A stretch of DNA of 47,500 nt from Glandiceps talaboti (Eukaryota > Hemichordata > Enteropneusta > Spengelidae). The DNA is taken from assembly GCF_964340395.1 (NCBI RefSeq), contig NC_135561.1:7683732-7731231 (forward strand), read 5' to 3'. The notes beneath the pieces were generated by a model, which saw nothing but the letters and a program-made list of their open reading frames with translations, did no database searches and was not told where the DNA came from. This document shows, one piece after another, positions 10,301 through 22,535 of this stretch (position 1 is the first letter of the stretch; every line of letters begins with the position of its first letter). Position numbers and translations under genes: made by a program.

Positions 10301-10905
10301 ATACTTCAGTAAGAACAACACTACATCTACCTTTCAAAGTAACCCCTCCTTTACTCATGATCAGCTTTTACCTTCACACCCCACCCCCGCCCCCTTTCAA
10401 CCTTATACACGGTCAGTTTACACCCTAGAATGTGTGCTAGGGGTACCTTGGCTATTTTAGAACCAAGGTTTGCCATTTTGAGATGACAATAATTAATGGC
10501 TAAAATCATTCTACCAAATTGAAAAGTACATAAGCTTAAAAAGTTTTCTGGCAATATAACCCACCTGAACGTTTACAAAGTTTACTCAAAATCGTCCACA
10601 ATCATTGTTTGAACGTACAAGATAGAAATGCTCTGTTGTAAGCTTCCTAAAATCAAACTGATTATATCAACAAATACTGACTTGTTTTTCTCATTTAGTG
10701 ACACTGTATTTGATAATAAGTACAGATAGTTTAACAACTACTTAACGAATAAAATGGATATGTCCGTGTTTGATTCACTATGGTAAGTATATGATGATAA
10801 TGCTAAAGTGTTATCAGAATTGTTTATCTTTTCTTTCTTTTTTTTTACTTTACTGTGGATACAGTCACTGCAGAGAGGTGATTTGGACAACGGTAGGTGA
10901 CGATG
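7314..10905. other. 3.6-kb gene-free region
   Basis: AT-rich sequence with no convincing coding exon on either strand. It holds the CRE pair described separately and one GGTGGCGCTGT motif near 9994. Confidence 0.5.
9143..9182. promoter_or_regulatory. YY1-like site and two perfect CRE palindromes
   Basis: CAAGATGGCTGC (from about 9143) matches the YY1 core. TGACGTCA occurs at 9162-9169 and again at 9175-9182, 13 bp apart. No coding exon was found next to it, so it may be an enhancer or the promoter of an undetected gene. Confidence 0.4.
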
Positions 10906-11234
10906 TTTACAGCGGATTTCAAATACTGTTCAGCGGCTCAGTTTGATACAATCACGAAGAAACTAGTAAGAAACTACACATGCTACACTTTAAGATAGCA
11001 AGATTGAATGAATAGTGTCACCATGGAGTCATCAAATGCAGACGTCAAAACATTGGCGCGTGTCTGCGTCTTGTTGCAGTGTGTTGGTTTATATGCTTTA
11101 TTTGATGTAGACACAATGTGGCAATAAATTTCGATCTTGCTATTAAAGTGTAGCATGTGTATTTCTTATTGATTTCTGCGTGGTTGTATCAAACAGAGCT
11201 GCTGATTGAACGGTAGTTTGAAACCCTCTGTAAA
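10906..11234. mobile_element. fold-back element with ~105-bp arms
   Basis: The left arm 10906-11008 and right arm 11130-11234 are reverse complements with scattered mismatches; both carry CATGCTACACTTTAA and TTTGATACAA. The 120-bp loop is unrelated sequence. This is a MITE-like hairpin, probably the remains of a DNA transposon. Confidence 0.75.
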
Positions 11235-11399
11235 TGAATTACATTAACGTATTGTTAGATATTGACAACATGTACAGGATATATTTGATACACATAAGCG
11301 TAGATGGCTGCTATGTGAGTATTTGTCAGTGAATTTATACAGATATAGCAGTGATGTTTATTTGTGTTTATGTTAAGGTGCTGTGGGTTTAACAATTTG

Positions 11400-11573
11400 T
11401 GTATATGTATGTTTTTGTATGTATGTCTTGTATGCGTGCGTGTGTGCGTATGTGTTTGTTTGTGTTTGTGTGTGTGTGTGTGTGTGTGTGAGTAAGTCGG
11501 CGCGCGCGTATGTCTTGCGTACATGTGTGTGAGAGTGTCTTGTGTACGTGTGTGTGTGTGTGTGTGTGTTGTG

Positions 11574-11644
<71 letters not shown>

Positions 11645-11672
11645 GGGAGAGAGAGAGAGAGAGAATGTATAG
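11400..11672. repeat. GT-rich stretch followed by (GA)n
   Basis: TGTG-rich sequence runs to about 11570. It is followed by about 90 bp of GA dinucleotide repeat with a few GGGA interruptions, ending near 11664. Confidence 0.95.
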
Positions 11673-12337
11673 TGTTTTATCAATGTTACTGTACATATCA
11701 ATCGTTTATGCAAATCATCATTAACCTTGTTCCGGAAATTAAAAACATTAATGAGTGTTCAATTGAAGTCTCCACAGTGACTGCATTAATAGTACAAATT
11801 ATACACTAATGTGAGTACGCCACCATTGTGTTACCAGTTTACATTAGCTATGTACCAAAAATAGGTGACAGACAACGGCTTAGTAAAATTGCCAACTACC
11901 ACGAAAGCTGTACATGTATATGTAGTATCACTATAAGTGTTGCATGGAACGTATGCCTGTAGTAAACCATTGAAGACAATAAGTTTGATTTAGAAATTTG
12001 AATTTATACAGACAGTTTACAACATATCTAGACATGTCATGGTTTGGATTTTTTGTTACACTGAGCAGAAATATCGTTTCCAAAAATTTGCATTTTAAAT
12101 CGACAAAAATTAGGATATATGACATTGTCATTACTATAATATAACCGCAGCAAGACAGTGAGTTCGTCGAGTTTTAAATAACGTTCTCTTGGTGGCGCTG
12201 TCTTCTTTATCTTCTATGAGAGAATCCGATTGTTCATATTTTCTCCTTTTCCACAACAGTATGCTCGGTCAAGTGAACGTCTTTTAAAACTCGGCAATTG
12301 ATGATACGATGCTGTATACAAGTCACAATATGAAGTG
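11673..12337. other. spacer 3' of the BTB gene
   Basis: No gene recognised. The right part presumably holds the 3' UTR of the minus-strand BTB gene. One GGTGGCGCTGT motif lies at about 12191. Confidence 0.4.
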
Positions 12338-12895
12338 TCATTTGCTACCATTTTCCCATCCAATTAACGCATCTTCATTCACGTCTATCTTGAGTATCCG
12401 TGATGCGATGAACACTTCTTGTTTGGCGTCCTCCGGTACGTTGAATTTGTCAGTATACACAAAGTCCAATAGGATTCTCAAAGCACGTGCAGTTGGTGGT
12501 GGTTTGACGAATTCAATACCACGACCTCTTCCTACGTTATCAACGCACTTACTATCTTCGGCTGAGAGTGCTTTCTTGATGTATTCGCTCTTTTCTCGAA
12601 GTAGCGACGAGTGGACTCGGAATTCGATATCTTCAGCGTGAATGCTGAAATCAGGATCGATTTTAAACCTGGAATCCGTATATTTGACTCGGCTGAGTTG
12701 GGCCTCGATTTTCGTGTAATCTATCACCTCCACGGCTTTTTCATTCAGCTCAATTTTGACACTTTTCTTGTCCGCTTTCTTTTCGACTTTCTTTTCGACT
12801 TTCTTTTCCACCTTCTTCTGTACAACCACTTTCTTTTGTTCGGTCACTTTCTTTTGTTCTGCAATTTTCTCGTTCTGTTCCTTTTTTGGTGAAAT
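12338..12895 (-). CDS. BTB gene, exon 2 (Lys-rich linker and BTB domain)
   Basis: Open from the acceptor at 12896-12897 to TGA at 12338-12340. An internal GTG at 12847 is not the start, because the frame stays open and Lys-rich up to the acceptor. Confidence 0.82.
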   Translation of the reverse strand: MSPKKEQNEKIAEQKKVTEQKKVVVQKKVEKKVEKKVEKKADKKSVKIELNEKAVEVIDYTKIEAQLSRVKYTDSRFKIDPDFSIHAEDIEFRVHSSLLREKSEYIKKALSAEDSKCVDNVGRGRGIEFVKPPPTARALRILLDFVYTDKFNVPEDAKQEVFIASRILKIDVNEDALIGWENGSK

Positions 12896-14129
12896 CTACC
12901 GAGAAAAATAAAAGAAACTGGTTATGTATAAAATATATAACATTTGCAAGTAAACAAATAAACAAATGACAAACAAACAGATTACAGCAGACAATCGAAC
13001 ATATAACTGCTTGTATTCTTAACCGCAAAGTAGAGGCAATTATACCAAGTGGTGAGGCTGGACGTCTCATGGGTGAAACCTCAGACTACATACTATACTG
13101 AGAAGGTCGAAACCGCGCGAGACAAGTCACTGGTAAGGTTTAGTCAGTTTGCTCCTACTATTATATATTGATAGATTTGTGGTAATAACCAAAACACCAG
13201 ATATACACTGAATGCCTTCCATAAGGGCAAACCATAGATTTTTGGGCTAACACACATTGTTGGAATGCAAAGTCTAAGCTATAGGTTACTAAGGCGTTAT
13301 ACATGATATACCGCTTTATTGGAAAATTAATTATGTAAAACAATACGAAATTTGAAGCTTGCATACATAAGATGTTGCCTAATTATCGAAAAGTCATTAA
13401 ATATGCAAATTACTCATTAAAACTAAACAACTATGTCAGTTTTATTATAGTTGATGTATGTGCCAAATTATATTGATTTTGAAGTTTGATTCTATTAAAT
13501 CTTCAAAAATAACGAGATGTTGACGACCAGCCGTTTTATCCTAAATAATCACCGTGCTGACTAGACACCTATAATGCGTCATAGTAGTTGTCACGTGACA
13601 AGGTACTGATTATTCATGTAACGTGTAATATTACTTCATAATTCGTATATGGAAATCTACTCCTGATATATATGCCTTACTTTATGAGATGAATCATCTC
13701 ACTACACTCACTCACATGATTCACCCACCCCCTCTACCCCCCCCCCCCTACAAACCATCACTTAGATGTTAACCTTCGTTATAATTGACAATAATTGAGG
13801 AAAATATTAGATTTCAAGGAAATTCACATGGGCAATCATTTTACATATATTTCAAGGACACATTTTCTTTGATGTTGCGACATCGGATAATTCATTTTTG
13901 TTGGTTTTGAAATCATCTGATATTTAATTTTTCATCTTTACGTTTTTCCTTGACTAATACATCAGTCCATATGTTGTTTTATCGACTTTGATGCAGACCC
14001 CTCCACAGACACAAACACACATACACATACACCAACAGCAAGGCACAGAGAGACAGACAGACGTCGACAGTCAGACAGGCACACATATTGTCATTATTAA
14101 CGGAACACGCAAACAAAACAAGCAAGCAA

Positions 14130-14192
<63 letters not shown>

Positions 14193-17100
14193 AACAAACA
14201 AACAAACAAACAAACAAGAACACACTGAGAGTTCTCAAAAACCTTCAACACTTTTGAAGAACTCCCAAACAAAATTAATGAAAGCTGTATTTTTTCAGAT
14301 GTCGAGACAATAATCATTTCAAATCTCAAATCTAGTCAAATGATTGATGAATAAATTAATTGGCGAGTAAATTATTTCATAATTCCACCTTCATTGAAAT
14401 CCAACATAACACTAAACACTGAAAAGTCACTATAAATGACAGACGTTGTTAAGTGCGCTTGACTGCATTACAACACATCGTACTACTATGAGCCAATGAA
14501 CCAAGACTTGCCCTTCTGGCTTATTACCTTTTTATATCCTAACAATCATATACAGTGAGTCTAAAATGTGTATAATTGTGAAATGAATCCCCGGCACTGT
14601 GTGACAGCTGACATATATGTATTGAAGACATTGAAAGCTATAAGTGTTATAACGGGAATGGTACACGATACATGACGTCATTGGGGTGACATTCGTCAGT
14701 TTATTTTTAACTTATGACAAGGACTTTTAATTCTGATTAATTTTTATCACTTGACCTGGGTCACGAACGACCCAACGTCACATATTTGATGATTAATATT
14801 TTCGGCGTTGACCATGAATGACCTCCAGCGTACGTCAACTTTTTATCAACAGCCTATGTCTAGTGTTGGCGTGTATAATTTATACTACACACTGAAAAGG
14901 CAGTATTGTACGTATATCGACTTGGTTTGCATACAAACTACATCACATAATGTCTACTTGTTACATTGTTGTGACGTGAATAGCATCGTTTCCCTGGGGG
15001 CAAATTAGCCTTAGTGAGGTCAAAGGTCACATCGTAGTGACAGCAAGGGCGTTAACGAGATAATATGAAAAATATTGAGTTATTAATAGCGCAAGGAAGG
15101 ACCACCCATTGCAAGATAGCCTCGGTCGATTTCTATTTTGTTGTAGAATAAATTGAAAATAAATGATGATAAGATTACATGGGGTCACGTATATAGTGTA
15201 TTACATCGTTGAATAATGTGTGTTTTCGTTTGACCTTTGACCTTGGTATAAAGTGTGTGTTTTCATTCATTCCATGATGACAGTCAGAGTTGATACGTGA
15301 GAATAAACATGTTTTTTTCCGTCAGTGTAACATGGAACACTGTCCGATTCAAAACAACTTAAGTAGATCTTCCCCGGCAATGAAAAACTGGAGAGTCATT
15401 TTTCCATTCTTTTCGTCACGTAATTGAAACTCAGAATTTGATGATTTTTTTCAAAGGGAAACAATTCATTCAACTTATCTTTATTAGACGGTGAGGCATG
15501 GAGAAGTGGAGTTACCGCTATCAGTGATTAATTATAGACTGTACTGTGTCTCAATTATATTCGCATTTTGAAGCTCAACAAATTCGGAAAGCAGTTGTCA
15601 AATATTACTCCAGAATCACATTGGGTGTCATGCAGCGTGTCAACTTCCTACCAACAGACCCTCGAAAAGAAAATAAGTTCTTTTTTCTATTTGAATGAGC
15701 TACGTTAAAACGTTGGTTTCATGGCAAACACTTACTGCAAAGTTTCTATAATGAAAAGACTTTAGTTTCAATTTCTATGAATAGTGCCCCTTGTTTGGTG
15801 GTTCTAGCCGACGCCAAGTGATTCAGATGAAACATTTGAGTCGTAAAATAAAAATAACCTTATTTACTGCGATCCAAAATTATATATCCGATTAATTTCA
15901 TCAAACATATGGCTCAGCTGGAATTCGTACATCAATATTAATTCACTGAAATGAATTTGGCATACATATAGACATTGCTGTTAAAATATGTCAGCCACTA
16001 CGTCCAAAGTAATTGACCCTGGATGCCATACGTATTTGTGTAATGTAGTCACCATATGCTTCATCTGTTATCGTAGTAAAACAGTGATGCACTGTACTAC
16101 AGAACTACTAGACTCGACGGTGATATAGAGTACGTACTTGTTTACTTTAAGACGCTGGTATGTAACAGTTGTACGGTGATATGATGAACGAGGTTCTATT
16201 TCACACACATGGGAATGCATCGTGGAAATCATCTGAAATATGCATACGCTAATAAATGAATTCAGTGGCGATCGCGTTTTATACAACAGCACACGAATTA
16301 ATTTTCGATGACTTTTTAGGAGTATGACGTCTACATATTCGACGAGGTACGAGTGTTAATAAAAGCTGCATAAATATCACACATGCATGATACATAATCA
16401 TGACTCGACGCAGAGAGACTAAATGGAAATCAACTGACACCTACCTATGGATATTGTCTATTCAGAATACCTGCATATAATGATCTTAACAGTGGTTATA
16501 CAGAATGACAATCGCGGTTTAAAACAATTCATGTTATTTTGCTAGGTCCACTGAAAATAGTTCAAGAGAGTTCGTCGTCTTTTCAGAGAGATGCTGTAAC
16601 CCAGACTTCCAGGTCAAACTAAACCAGACCTTCGATGAATTCACGTAAATCAAATTTTATTAGGTGATATAGCGTTTTCAATACGTATATTTAACAGATG
16701 CATATACCTTCTTTTATAGGTTGTATTGATTGTGGGAAGGTTTCGTCCATCACGTTGATAACAAAACTGTAAACTCGCTTCCATCCTGACAAACCAATCA
16801 GACTTATTTGCTTCCAGTCAAATTTGTTTTAATTAAAGATATCAACATTTGAATTAACGCCCGGGGTATAGTAAATCCGTTTCAATTCAAACTTACAGTT
16901 TATAACCCGTCCTCGTCTAAAATGGCGTCGTCTGTATCATGGCTAGCTAATTAACATTTTGACCTACTTATGCTACAAAATTATCGTGTTCATTATTTTA
17001 TGCGGTTGATCAAAATTTCACATTGTCCAATAATTGCACACCTAGATTAATAACATCATTCAATATGACACGACACGCTGATACCCTGTCAATACGGTTT

Positions 17101-17706
17101 ACTGGGGCTGTTTAATTTTCCGGTCGAGCGAGCGGGGATGCATAGCGAGTAATCTACCGTCTGTCGTCTTGAACGATAAATGACAAAATGAGAACATCGC
17201 GTGATAATTTCAATTTTTCGCAATATTTCCCGACATTTTGACGCGACTGATGTTTGCCTTAGGTCTGACGACGTAATTCTGATTCTAATGAGGATGATAG
17301 TGTGTTGTCCAATCTATGGCTGGGAAATTAAAGCGTGCGCTATAAGAGTCATCCTAATTGCTATGTGAAAGAGAGAGAGATGGGTGGGGCACCTATATGT
17401 TTTGACACTAAAAGCACACAGTTATTTGCGAATCTAGAAATACGGCAGCTTTCGTATTTTCATAAACATTTCTCAATGGAAACGCCTAATTTGTTTCCTT
17501 GTTTTAAAAATCTACAGACGATCAAAATGGCGACGAGTAAGTCGGCACTAACCGTCAACTGATGTATCATATCTATACGATAAAACAAATCATACCTTAA
17601 CAGCCTCTTCTGCCTCTCTCTCTTTGTTATCCGTCGTAACTTGCACTTCATTTTCGACAGTAGTTTCTTGTCTCCGCCTGGACAATAATTTTCGGAGGAC
17701 TAACAT
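12338..17706 (-). CDS. BTB/POZ domain protein with Lys-rich N-terminus (two exons)
   Basis: Exon 1 is 17706-17596 (37 codons, donor AAG|GTATGA) and exon 2 is 12895-12338 (acceptor CTCGGTAG, stop TGA at 12338-12340). They join in phase 0 to give 222 residues. Residues about 1-37 are basic then acidic. Residues 38-85 are a charged repeat of QKK/VEKK units. Residues about 117-215 are a BTB domain: DFSIHAEDIEFRVHSSLL at the start, the HSSLLREKS helix, then LRILLDFVYTDKF and an ASRILKID helix. BTB domains dimerise and often recruit Cullin-3; no kelch, MATH or zinc-finger partner is present. The ATG at 17706 is the first after an in-frame TGA. Exon 2 is solid; linking it to an exon 4.7 kb away rests on phase and composition. 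Confidence 0.65.
14111..14216. repeat. (CAAA)n-(CAGA)n-(CAAA)n microsatellite
   Basis: CAAA units flank about 54 bp of CAGA units (14135-14188). Confidence 0.95.
15017..15243. promoter_or_regulatory. two perfect DR1 nuclear-receptor motifs in opposite orientation
   Basis: AGGTCAAAGGTCA lies at 15017-15029. Its exact reverse complement TGACCTTTGACCT lies at 15231-15243. DR1 elements bind RXR-, HNF4- and COUP-TF-type receptors (established). They lie inside the proposed BTB intron. Confidence 0.5.
17596..17706 (-). CDS. BTB gene, proposed exon 1
   Basis: 37 codons from the ATG at 17706-17704 to AAG|GTATGA. The strand, phase 0 and charged composition fit exon 2. An octamer-like ATTTGCAT at 17844-17851 lies upstream. 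Confidence 0.55.
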
Positions 17707-18470
17707 CTTTTCGAGATGTCTTCTCTTTCTACAGTTGGGTGGCACAAGTAAACGCCGTTGTATCTCGTACGTACGTATACAAGTATAGTATCCAGCTCAC
17801 GATCCGACGCTGACCTTTAGGATAAAGGAGGAGGTCACGTCTAATTTGCATATGAATTTATAATGTAGAAAGTGTTAGGTTACACAAACTTCCCAGTGAA
17901 AGTGTTATGTTTCCCACCAAGGTCACGGCATTACCTAAAATAACCCCATCTGTGTCAGTATGCACGCAGGATTAACTGCTACGCTCAAGATGACCGTCGA
18001 TTTTAATTGAAAGGACATCTGTCAGCGTGTGCTGTCATCCAGGCGTACACACTCAGCAGCAACAGAAACTGTAAACACGGAAATGCCAGCGTACCTATGT
18101 ATTTTACACCTACGTCAGTACGTGTTTGTTTATCTGTTGAAAATCTCTTGGATATTCTATCCCCAAAATTTCACGCAATGATTATCACCCCGCAACATAG
18201 ATTTGAAAGGCTTCATATTATACAACAAAATCCGTGCATACAAATTACCATTTATAGCGATTCCTATTATAAGGCGACAGGTATATTCTGTACAAAACAA
18301 AAGGCGGGTAAGTAACATGTTGAATACACTTCGCGTGAGAAGTTTGCTATTGCTTCCCTATTCAAGAGGTGGTTGACCTTCTTAGGCTGTGTAAACATGT
18401 CTGGTCTGTTGTCCTTTGGTGCAATATTGTAAACATACCTGGATGTACATAATGAGATCGTGTAAACTTT
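17707..18470. other. upstream region of the BTB gene, no further gene recognised
   Basis: An open stretch at about 18007-18315 on the + strand has no ATG-led, family-like sequence, and I do not call it. Confidence 0.4.
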
Positions 18471-18619
18471 AACCTGAACGGCATCGAGCTAGCCCATGAC
18501 ACCCTATTCAATGGAGTCGTTCTTTGACACCATATTTTGTTTTTAAATCTTTGTTTATTATACGTTAAATTGTATTTCTTAATTTGATCATGGAAGCTGG
18601 TGATACTTCCATGATTTGA
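18471..18619. repeat. 150-bp direct repeat, copy 1
   Basis: It starts AACCTGAACGGCATCGAGC and ends with a perfect 10-bp inverted repeat, ATCATGGAAG ... CTTCCATGAT, about 9 bp apart. Copy 2 at 18811-18960 differs by one A insertion. Confidence 0.85.
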
Positions 18620-18749
18620 TTTAGCAAATTGAGTTTTTGGGTTTTCATATTTGCTTCTTTTCGACCATCTTCAAGATCTCGTCTCAGTTTCGTCTGCTTT
18701 TAGTTTTGTTTTGTATATACTATTCAATCGTATTAACTGCAAGTGTACA

Positions 18750-18756
<7 letters not shown>

Positions 18757-18810
<54 letters not shown>
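18757..18810. repeat. (TA)n tract left of repeat copy 2
   Basis: About 54 bp of pure TA dinucleotide directly abut copy 2. Confidence 0.95.
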
Positions 18811-18812
<2 letters not shown>

Positions 18813-18957
18813 CCTGAACGGCATCGAGCTAGCCCATGACACCCTATTCAATGGAGTCGTTCTTTGACACCATATTTTGTTTTTAAAATCTTTGTTTATT
18901 ATACGTTAAATTGTATTTCTTAATTTGATCATGGAAGCTGGTGATACTTCCATGATT

Positions 18958-18960
<3 letters not shown>
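18811..18960. repeat. 150-bp direct repeat, copy 2, inside (TA)n
   Basis: Near-identical to 18471-18619. It is flanked on both sides by long TA tracts, as if inserted in, or having seeded, the microsatellite. Confidence 0.85.

Positions 18961-19025
<65 letters not shown>
18961..19025. repeat. (TA)n tract right of repeat copy 2
   Basis: About 65 bp of TA dinucleotide follow directly after copy 2. Confidence 0.95.
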
Positions 19026-19028
<3 letters not shown>

Positions 19029-19520
19029 ATGTAGCTAGCATGATATACATAGTGTGAAATGCTATCAAAAACAGTAGATTAATGACGTTATTTCCTTATC
19101 TTAATATAGCTTACGATAAGATTCCGACTAGCTGCATTACCTGTTTTAAATGCACATCTTCAGCAAATGCAGCAGCACTATAAACAAGACAAAACTACAG
19201 ATAAAAATTGTGAACAAAAATAGCTTTAACGTCAATTAGTGTTATTTTCCGACTTGCTTTGTGGCCATACGAGTTTCTGTATAAGCTTAACACATAGACA
19301 CTATATGAAATTAACAAAAGTTCAATTGGCGGCAAAACGTTGTAAATAAGCTGACGATACATAGAAGTTCAATGAACTCACCAGTCTAGTAGAGCCGGGT
19401 AAGGACACATCAATTACTATGTAATTGAATGAATTTAGTATAGAATACACAGAGAATGGAAAATGTCAGTGTAACATCTCACGCGTTTAATTACTTAGCT
19501 AGGAGTAGGCCAACATGATA

Positions 19521-19985
19521 TTCATTTTTCATATGAAAATATCAAATTAATTTTCCTTGGCAAGTGGATATTTTTTTCATTGTCAATTAAAGAATAAAAG
19601 GCCACATTTAATATTCACTAAAATCGTGTAGTCGACTACCAGTAAGCTAGAGAGATAAATTAACATATTTATATTTTTAAAAAACGGCATGGTTCCTATT
19701 CCCAATCCCAGCAATTTTTTTTTACTTTTGTATGAAGTTCAATGATAATAATAAGTGATCCACAGCATGTAAGTCAGATATTCAAAAACTATAAAACAAA
19801 AAAAACAAAAAAAAAACGACCCTCAAAAAATGACAATGTGAACGACGCCGTCAATACTGACTTTATCTGTTTTTTACAGGGTATGTTTTCTTCGGACGGA
19901 TGACGACGTTTATCCTATTTTACTGTGTGGAATTATTCACTTGCCAAGGAAGATTAATTCAATATTTTCCGTCATGAAAAATACA
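19521..19985. mobile_element. MITE-like element with ~45-bp terminal inverted repeats
   Basis: The left end 19521-19566 and right end 19938-19985 are reverse complements with few mismatches; the inner ends read CCTTGGCAAGTG and CACTTGCCAAGG. The ~370-bp interior is AT-rich with no open reading frame. Confidence 0.7.
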
Positions 19986-20423
19986 CATATATGCCTTACC
20001 AGGCAAGCTACACAGCGCCCCCTATGTCAAAAATACAATTTCTTTCTTCGAGAATAACGACTAGCGTTTCTTTTTCTACATTTTTCCAATCGTGCCATGT
20101 GAAGAACGTTTTACATGTATCGTTTATAAGTAAGACACTGCTACAAATTGAATTGTTGAATACTGTCGTGCATTGACATTACATTCTCTTCGGAGAAAGA
20201 TGAGTTGGTTAATCAATACGATTATGCAACCACGTTAACAAAAAACCGGAAAAAATATTGACCGCAGTATTTCAAATTGATTAGACAGCTTTCCTTCTAC
20301 TGAGGTGACGCGATCAATATATGATGTTTACGTTACATTAATTCTTGTGTGTTGATTGTTGTTGGCGTGAATACGACATAGTCTGAGGTAAACTGTAGGA
20401 TTAGGATGATGCAGTCAGACACT

Positions 20424-20705
20424 AGCCCCGTCTACACGGCACTAAAAATCCTACCTGAGGTAGGATTCAGGATAATTTCAAGCTAGTGTAGACGCAAACG
20501 CATCCTGAACCTGTCCTGAAACCGTCCTGACTTAGGATACCTTTGAGAGGTTTCCTTAAACCCTCCTGACTTCGTCCTATGTACTGTCAGGACGGAACGC
20601 GCGACATCTACGCTGTAACCTTCCTACGTGTAGACAGAAATCTATCCTACCTCAGGTAGGACTTGGGACTGCCTCAGGTAGGACGACCTACGTGTAGATG
20701 GGGCT
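20424..20705. mobile_element. 282-bp MITE with AGCCCC...GGGGCT ends and ACT target duplication
   Basis: The ends AGCCCCGTCTACACG and CGTGTAGATGGGGCT are inverted repeats with one mismatch, flanked by ACT on both sides (20421-20423 and 20706-20708). A 3-bp duplication fits PIF/Harbinger-type elements. The interior holds many copies of a TCCTACCT/AGGTAGGA palindrome. The interior is GC-richer than its surroundings. Confidence 0.75.
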
Positions 20706-20708
20706 ACT

Positions 20709-21758
20709 GTTTACTAGACGGAGCCTCGATCTCAAAGATTCGTTGTTGGCTGACGCTTCTATTACGTTGCGTATGATATGATATCATTGCATTGCATTGC
20801 ACTGTATGACTGTTGTTGTTCACAACGTCAAATCTTTAGTTCGACTAGCAATTCAATCTAATGAATGTAGTAATATCCGATACGTGATTGTATCGTACAG
20901 CGCCCTCATTGTCAGGACTTGATGTTTAAGTGAGTTTAGTTTCCGGCACTGATACAACATCCAGCTGTTATTTAGCTATCAGATTTCTCAGTTCAGAGTT
21001 TGTATGTTGTATATTTCGTGTATTATAAAAATGAAATAGGGCTATGCAGAGAATTAAAGGTATCAACGTGAGAAGAAAGTATAATTCAAAGAAAATTGAT
21101 ACCATAATCATTGTATCTATCAAGTTATAGGTTTGTTATGTTTACGGAGGGCGAGTCAACATCCGAGAGGAAATACAAAAACAGACATTCCCGGAGGTGA
21201 ATTATATAAACATATATTGGGATAGGTTTATGTTTTATCGACAAGGCTATCTTTGGAGTTCACTACTACCATGACTGGAGTGAAAATCAAAGTGAATTGT
21301 TTTCAAAATGGACTCAGATCATGTCGTTACACGAAGAACACTGTGTAACTTTATGTGGTTCTTGAATATAATGTTACTTTTTAAAGATACACAGTCTGTA
21401 AATTTGTGGTTATTGGGTGTTACTATTTTTGGGTATGTCTGAGCGTCAGTACTGTTCTTACCTTACATATTTTGGGGTCACGATATCTCTATTTTGTGTT
21501 CATTTAAACATTGTTTTTAGTACAGTAACTCGATCATCACACCACTGCGATGGAGGTGTTTTTTTCAAGGTACATAACATAATTATCGGCATAAAACCTA
21601 AAGATTATCCATCTTATTTTAAGATATTCTATATCTTCAAAAGTCTTTCTCAACCTTCAATGGAAACTTATGCGAGAGAACTAGCCTGCTACTGTAAAAT
21701 GCAGGTGTACCAAGATAATGGCATGTCATTGGAGAAGAATTGAAGTAGTCAGATACAA
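20709..21758. other. gene-free region
   Basis: One 108-codon open frame (21417-21743, + strand) resembles no family I know and has no supporting signals. A GAGGGCGCTGT motif (reverse) lies at about 20898. Confidence 0.4.
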
Positions 21759-21899
21759 TGTGTGTATGTATGTATGTATGTATGTATGTATGTATGTATG
21801 TATGTATGTATGTATGTATGTATGTATGTATGTATGTATGTATGTATGTATGTATGTATGTATGTATGTATGTATGTATGTATGTATGTATGTATGTAC
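21759..21899. repeat. (ATGT)n microsatellite
   Basis: About 140 bp of pure ATGT repeat, followed by GTAC and GCGC variants. Confidence 0.95.
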
Positions 21900-22490
21900 G
21901 TACGTCTGTGTGTGCGCGCGCGTGTATTGTTGAACATTACGCCATAACCCAGACGTGAAGTATTCGTCAACATGCTATCATCAAATCAATGTTCTGTGGA
22001 AAAAAGTACTCCAGACCTGTAATCAGTCTATGAATGACTTGTAAATGAATAAAATACCAATTTCACAAAGCGTTGATTCAAACTGAGCCGCTTGTCAATA
22101 GTAGATCCTGAATGGCCTGTTGCTGTTCATTTCTTTGTCATTGATGTACGTGTGCTATGAAAATACTAGTTTCTTTCAATCCGGTTTCAATGTTTCTCAG
22201 CAAATTACTAGAAAATAAAAATTCCTCGCCTCGTCATTATATATGTAGTGATATACATATACACTATATCGCCTAAGCTATAAGCTAGTATTAATTTCTT
22301 GTCATTGTATAGCCTTTCTCACCGAACTGTCACAATTCTGAAACTCCCCCGGCCGACCACACAACTCGTCCGGTCGAAATGTCAAACATCAAAATTTCTC
22401 ACTTATCTAGATATCTGTTGCAATTTCAACTACAGGTTATACTCAGAGCTAGTCTGGATGCCAACGTGGTTTGTAACTAATTATAAACAG

Positions 22491-22535
22491 TGGAGGTGTA
22501 AATCATGGTAACGATACTGTATATGAATTAGACTA
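22491..22535. repeat. short dispersed repeat, copy 1
   Basis: It contains TGGAGGTGTAAAT, GGTAACGATACTGTA and a TAGACTA end, matching 38081-38122 in the same order with small indels. Confidence 0.6.

Larger units (their letters stand above)
12896..17595 (-). other. proposed intron of the BTB gene
   Basis: 4.7 kb with no other convincing exon. It holds a 12-C tract at 13737-13748, a (CAGA)n/(CAAA)n microsatellite, and two DR1 nuclear-receptor motifs. Confidence 0.5.

Noticed and set aside
21417-21743. 108-codon + strand frame
   Set aside because: No ATG context, family motif, splice partner or codon pattern supports it.
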